NCBI GenBank assembly: GCA_016125275.1
Contig: WGMB01000007.1
Coordinates: 186,001 to 250,000, forward strand
From: Acidobacteriota bacterium
GTDB taxonomy: Bacteria; Acidobacteriota; Terriglobia; Bryobacterales; UBA6623
DNA: 64,000 nt
Reading direction: 5' to 3'
Positions 61,088-64,000 of this stretch are shown here, piece by piece; the stretch's first letter is position 1, and each line of letters starts with the position of its first letter. A program made the position numbers and the translations under genes. The notes under the pieces were generated by a model that searched no databases, was not told the DNA's origin, and was given only the letters and a program-made list of their open reading frames with translations.

Positions 61088-61720
61088 TTAGTAGCTGCAG
61101 ACGCCGAACATCGCCATCTCGTATTCGGGGTCGAGGGTTTCACAGCGGGGCGTCGGCGCATAGGCCTCGCTCACCGACGGGTAGGGGGAGCACAGCGACG
61201 CGTCGGTCACCAGGCGCGCCATCTCCCACCCCTGCACCGCCATGGCGTCCAACTGGCGCACCAAGGCCGCGGCGTCGAACTCGCCGTCGTCGGCCAGGGT
61301 CGACTGAGCCTGCGCCGCCAGGTTCGTCAGGCGGGCGCTATGGACCGACAGAGACTGCGCCAGCAGGCGTTCCGTCGGTTCGAGCGGCGCGCCGGGTTGC
61401 AGCGCCTGCGCGGTCATCGAATCCAACGCGCGGGCTCGCTGGGACAGGTCCTTCAAAGTCTGGCGGGCGACGATCGCCGTCTCCGGCGAATCTTCCAGCG
61501 GGGCCGGCGCGGCTTCGGCGATCTCAGAAATTTCCAAGGCGCGCACACTGATCTCGTCAAAGGCCGCTACCACGGGCGAATCACAATTCGGGCCGGCCGG
61601 CCGCTCGGCCGCGGGTCCCGGGAGAGGCTCGGGGCGGCGGTCCGGCCCGACGGAAGCGGCCACGACGGCCACCGTGGCGACGGCGATGAGGGCGGAGCTG
61701 AGAAATGTTTGTGATTTCAT
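61088..61720 (-). CDS. Exported helical protein of unknown function, 210 aa
   Basis: A signal peptide (LSSALIAVATVAVVAASVG) is followed by a Pro-rich stretch and a long helical region with many Ala, Leu and Glu residues (DEISVRALEISEIAEAA; LVRQLDAMAVQGWEMARLV). Four cysteines are visible (NCDS, LCSPY, RCETL, GVCSY), enough for two disulfides outside the cytoplasm. AGGAG lies 9 nt before the ATG. No family is recognised. It ends 6 nt from the convergent GH63 stop; its upstream region to tRNA-Glu is AT-rich. Confidence 0.7.
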   Translation of the reverse strand: MKSQTFLSSALIAVATVAVVAASVGPDRRPEPLPGPAAERPAGPNCDSPVVAAFDEISVRALEISEIAEAAPAPLEDSPETAIVARQTLKDLSQRARALDSMTAQALQPGAPLEPTERLLAQSLSVHSARLTNLAAQAQSTLADDGEFDAAALVRQLDAMAVQGWEMARLVTDASLCSPYPSVSEAYAPTPRCETLDPEYEMAMFGVCSY

Positions 61721-61930
61721 GACGAAGTCTCCTGCCAACCGATTTAGCAAGAGCCGTGCCATTCCTTAGAACAATTTAAGAATCAATAAGTTGTGGGTGA
61801 TTGAACGATTTGCATCCCAGCGAATTGACGAAAAATTTACCCGAGAACGGAAATTTCTCCGGCGGAAAACGCGTCGAAGCGGCCCGCCGACGGCGGCGCG
61901 CGAGAAAACGGAGAGAGTGGGAGGGAGGAG

Positions 61931-62008
61931 TGGCGACCCCAGCGGGATTCGAACCCGCGTTGCCGCCGTGAAAGGGCGGTGTCCTAGGCCAGGCTAGACG
62001 ATGGGGTC
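61931..62008 (-). tRNA. tRNA-Glu (anticodon TTC)
   Basis: On the minus strand the acceptor stem GACCCCA pairs with TGGGGTC, the discriminator is G and CCA is encoded at 61933-61931. The anticodon stem CCGCC/GGCGG holds the loop CTTTCAC with anticodon TTC, and the T arm shows CGGGTTCGAATCCCG. It is transcribed away from the archease gene from the promoter at 62058-62087. Confidence 0.97.
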
Positions 62009-62024
62009 GTCCGAACGTGCATTC

Positions 62025-62048
62025 GGCGTCGACCTTGCAGCCGACGCC
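62025..62048. repeat. 7-bp inverted repeat in the tRNA-Glu leader
   Basis: GGCGTCG (62025-62031) and CGACGCC (62042-62048) form a stem with a 10-nt loop, located between the predicted tRNA-Glu transcription start and the mature 5' end. It is positioned like the leader hairpin of tRNA-Asp, though no T run follows. Confidence 0.55.
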
Positions 62049-62057
62049 AACCTTCTC

Positions 62058-62087
62058 AGTCTATCCGCGCTGCTCCGAGCCCGTCAA
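62058..62087 (-). promoter_or_regulatory. Sigma-70 promoter of tRNA-Glu
   Basis: On the minus strand TTGACG (complement of 62082-62087), an 18-nt spacer and TAGACT (complement of 62058-62063) form a good promoter. Transcription should begin near 62051, about 43 nt before the mature tRNA. Confidence 0.7.
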
Positions 62088-62109
62088 CAGAAGACGCTAT
62101 GCTGGCCCT

Positions 62110-62541
62110 GTGGAGAGCGAGTCAGGGTTCGAGGTTCTCGACCACGTAGCCGACACGGGGTTCCGCTGCTGGGGCCCCACCTACGAGCAGTGCCTGCTGG
62201 CGGCCGGCCGGGCCTTTTTGGCCCTGGCGGTGGAGACCGAGTCGGTGGCGGCCCGCGATGAAAGGCTGTACGAGATCGAGGGCGAAGACCCGGCCGAGAG
62301 ATTGGTCGACTGGCTCAACGACCTGCTGTTTACGATCGACGCCAATCTGTTCGCACCGCGTGAGGTCGTCGCGGTGGATGAGCGGGCTCCCGGCCGCTGG
62401 GTCGCGCGGGTCGTGGGCGAGGGCCCTCGGGACCCGGCCCGGCATCCCTGGAAGCTCATCATCAAAGGCGCCACCTATCATGAGCTGGATGTCTCCGAGC
62501 GCAACGGCCGCTGGGAGGCCCAGGTGATTCTGGACGTATGA
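62110..62541 (+). CDS. Archease, RtcB activator, 143 aa
   Basis: The N-terminus FEVLDHVADTGFRCWGPTYEQCLLAAGRAFLALAV and the motifs ERLVDWLNDLLFTIDANLF and HPWKLIIKGATYHELDV are characteristic of archease, which promotes guanylylation of RtcB and lets it turn over. The GTG at 62110 gives the typical archease N-terminus; TATGCT ends 6 nt before it and no ribosome binding site is seen. The stop overlaps the rtcB ATG (ATGA), so the activator and ligase are made together. Confidence 0.9.
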   Translation: MESESGFEVLDHVADTGFRCWGPTYEQCLLAAGRAFLALAVETESVAARDERLYEIEGEDPAERLVDWLNDLLFTIDANLFAPREVVAVDERAPGRWVARVVGEGPRDPARHPWKLIIKGATYHELDVSERNGRWEAQVILDV

Positions 62542-63983
62542 GGTTCGCCCACCGCCTACAGCCGATCGACGCCTACCGCTGGCGCATCCCTCGCGACGCC
62601 GACTACGGCATGCGGACCGACGTGCGCATCTACGCGAGCCGCGCGCTGGTGGATCAGATCCGCTCGGATGATTCGCTCGACCAGGCGGCCAACGTGGCCA
62701 CTCTGCCCGGCATCGTGGGCTCTTCGTTGGCCATGCCGGACATCCACCAGGGCTACGGCTTCCCGATCGGAGGCGTCTGCGCCACTGACCCGGCCCGTGG
62801 CGGCGTCGTCTCACCCGGCGGCGTGGGGTTCGACATCAACTGCGGCGTGCGGCTGCTGCGCACCAACCTGGACGAGCCGGAGGTGCGGGCCTCGCTCGAC
62901 GAGCTCGTGGAGCAGACTTTTCGCGACGTACCCTGCGGAACCGGCGGCTCGGGGTTCGTGAAGATCAACGAAAAGGACCTCGACGGCGTGCTCGCCGGAG
63001 GCGCCCGCTGGATGACCGCTCACGGCTACGGCCCCGTAGCGGACGCCGAGCGTTGCGAGGCCGGCGGAAGCCTGCCGGAGGCAGACCCCGGCAAGGTTTC
63101 GCTCAAAGCCAAGCAACGCGGGCGGCCGCAGTTGGGCACCTTGGGCAGCGGCAACCATTTTTTGGAAGTCCAGTACGTCGAGTCCATCCATGACGCCGAA
63201 GCCGCCCGGGCGTTCGGTCTGGAGGCCGGTCAGGTCGTGGTGCTGATCCATTCCGGCTCGCGCGGGCTCGGTCACCAGGTCTGCACCGACGCCCTCAAGC
63301 AAATGGGCGCGGCGATGAAGCGCTACGGCATCGAGCTGCCGGACCGTCAGCTCGCCTGCGTGCCGGCCGACTCCCCCGAGGGGCGCGACTACTTGGCGGC
63401 CATGCGCGCGGCGGCCAATTTCGCCTGGGCCAACCGCCAGGCCATCACGCACTTTCTGCGCAATTCCTTCGCAACCGTGTTCGGCGCCCGGGCCCGGCTC
63501 GGCGTGGTGTACGACGTCTGCCACAACATCGCCAAGCTCGAGCGCCACGATGTCGACGGCGACGCCAAGCCCGTGCTGGTGCACCGCAAGGGCGCCACCC
63601 GCGCGTTTCCGCCGCGCCACCCGGAAACCCCGGCCGCCTATCGAGCCGTCGGTCAGCCGGTCTTCATCCCCGGCAGCATGGGGACGGCCTCCTGGGTGCT
63701 GGCCGGCCAGGAGGGCTCGATGCGGGAGAGCTTTGGGACCTGCTGCCACGGCGCCGGCCGGCTGCTGAGCCGCAAGGCCGCCAAGCAGGGCCGAACTGTC
63801 GAAGACGTGCTCGCCGCGCTGGGCTCCCGTGGCATCGTGGTCCGTTCGGAGACCCGCAAGGGGCTGCTCGAAGAGATCCCCGAGGCCTACAAGGACGTCG
63901 ACGAAGTGATCGAGGTCGTCCACAGCGCGGGTTTGGCCAAGAAGGTCGCCCGGCTGCGCCCCATGGGCGTGATCAAGGGCTGA
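62538..63983 (+). CDS. rtcB: RNA-splicing/repair ligase RtcB, 481 aa
   Basis: RtcB joins 2',3'-cyclic phosphate or 3'-phosphate and 5'-OH RNA ends using GTP and Mn2+. Metal- and GMP-binding motifs are all present: LPGIVGSSLAMPDIHQGYGFPIGGV, GGVGFDINCGVRLL with the Cys/Asp metal ligands, LGSGNHFLEVQ, VVLIHSGSRGLGHQV, VYDVCHNIAKLE, FIPGSMGTASWVL, the catalytic His in CCHGAGR and the C-terminal MGVIKG. Length is normal. No RtcA or RtcR is present, so control is probably not of the E. coli sigma-54 type. Confidence 0.96.
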   Translation: MRFAHRLQPIDAYRWRIPRDADYGMRTDVRIYASRALVDQIRSDDSLDQAANVATLPGIVGSSLAMPDIHQGYGFPIGGVCATDPARGGVVSPGGVGFDINCGVRLLRTNLDEPEVRASLDELVEQTFRDVPCGTGGSGFVKINEKDLDGVLAGGARWMTAHGYGPVADAERCEAGGSLPEADPGKVSLKAKQRGRPQLGTLGSGNHFLEVQYVESIHDAEAARAFGLEAGQVVVLIHSGSRGLGHQVCTDALKQMGAAMKRYGIELPDRQLACVPADSPEGRDYLAAMRAAANFAWANRQAITHFLRNSFATVFGARARLGVVYDVCHNIAKLERHDVDGDAKPVLVHRKGATRAFPPRHPETPAAYRAVGQPVFIPGSMGTASWVLAGQEGSMRESFGTCCHGAGRLLSRKAAKQGRTVEDVLAALGSRGIVVRSETRKGLLEEIPEAYKDVDEVIEVVHSAGLAKKVARLRPMGVIKG

Positions 63984-64000
63984 GGCGGCGGGCTCAGGCG

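Noticed and set aside
1-64000. CRISPR arrays, insertion sequences, prophage genes, rRNA genes
   Set aside because: Looked for regularly spaced direct repeats, transposase or integrase motifs, terminal repeats and rRNA sequence; none was seen.

Overview
The window is a GC-rich, densely packed bacterial chromosome segment: about 60 protein genes, two tRNA genes, no rRNA, insertion sequence, phage gene or CRISPR array. The gene content suggests an acidobacterium of the Bryobacterales/Solibacterales type. The pointers are many Tat- or Sec-exported enzymes (Gfo/Idh/MocA oxidoreductase, two sulfatases, ThuA, GH127, GH36-like, a ceramidase-like hydrolase), an AhpC/AhpD peroxidase pair under a PerR-type regulator, and a dxr-rseP-ompH order. 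This placement is inferred from gene families, not from a marker gene.

Layout. 1-5 kb: the truncated end of lysA, a DapA-family lyase, an RmlC-like epimerase, an exported TPR protein and a DUF4062 (TIR-like) protein. 5-11 kb: a divergent acetate kinase coupled to a Tat-exported oxidoreductase, then the envelope/isoprenoid run dxr-rseP-ompH. 11-15 kb: a tartronate-semialdehyde-reductase-like gene, glyoxylate/hydroxypyruvate reductase and glycerate 2-kinase, which together feed glycerate into glycolysis, followed by a PHP phosphatase. 15-24 kb: small membrane proteins, a SIS-domain sugar isomerase, a polysaccharide deacetylase, two large exported hydrolases and the perR/ahpC/ahpD oxidative-stress cluster. 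24-32 kb: YihY, then a minus-strand run of seven genes (L,D-transpeptidase to UDP-sugar dehydrogenase, including comM). 32-37 kb: tRNA-Asp, a minimal cheW-cheA-cheY operon and a CPA1 antiporter. 37-44 kb: a thioesterase and GH127 on the plus strand, then accA and dnaE on the minus strand. 44-48 kb: an unrecognised coupled two-gene operon, a stand-alone Clp N-domain protein and a di-heme cytochrome c. 49-61 kb: exported sulfatases and glycosidases around glnE. 61-64 kb: tRNA-Glu and a coupled archease-rtcB pair.

Across the window a TAnnnT -10 hexamer repeatedly sits 6-10 nt upstream of a start codon that has no usable Shine-Dalgarno sequence. This suggests that leaderless mRNAs are common in this organism. 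Both tRNA genes have a recognisable sigma-70 promoter and a GC-rich hairpin in the short leader before the mature 5' end. The least explained material is the coupled pair at 43972-46385, the DUF4062 protein, the AT-rich relic-like island upstream of dxr and the hairpin architecture around the tRNA-Asp and ahpCD loci.
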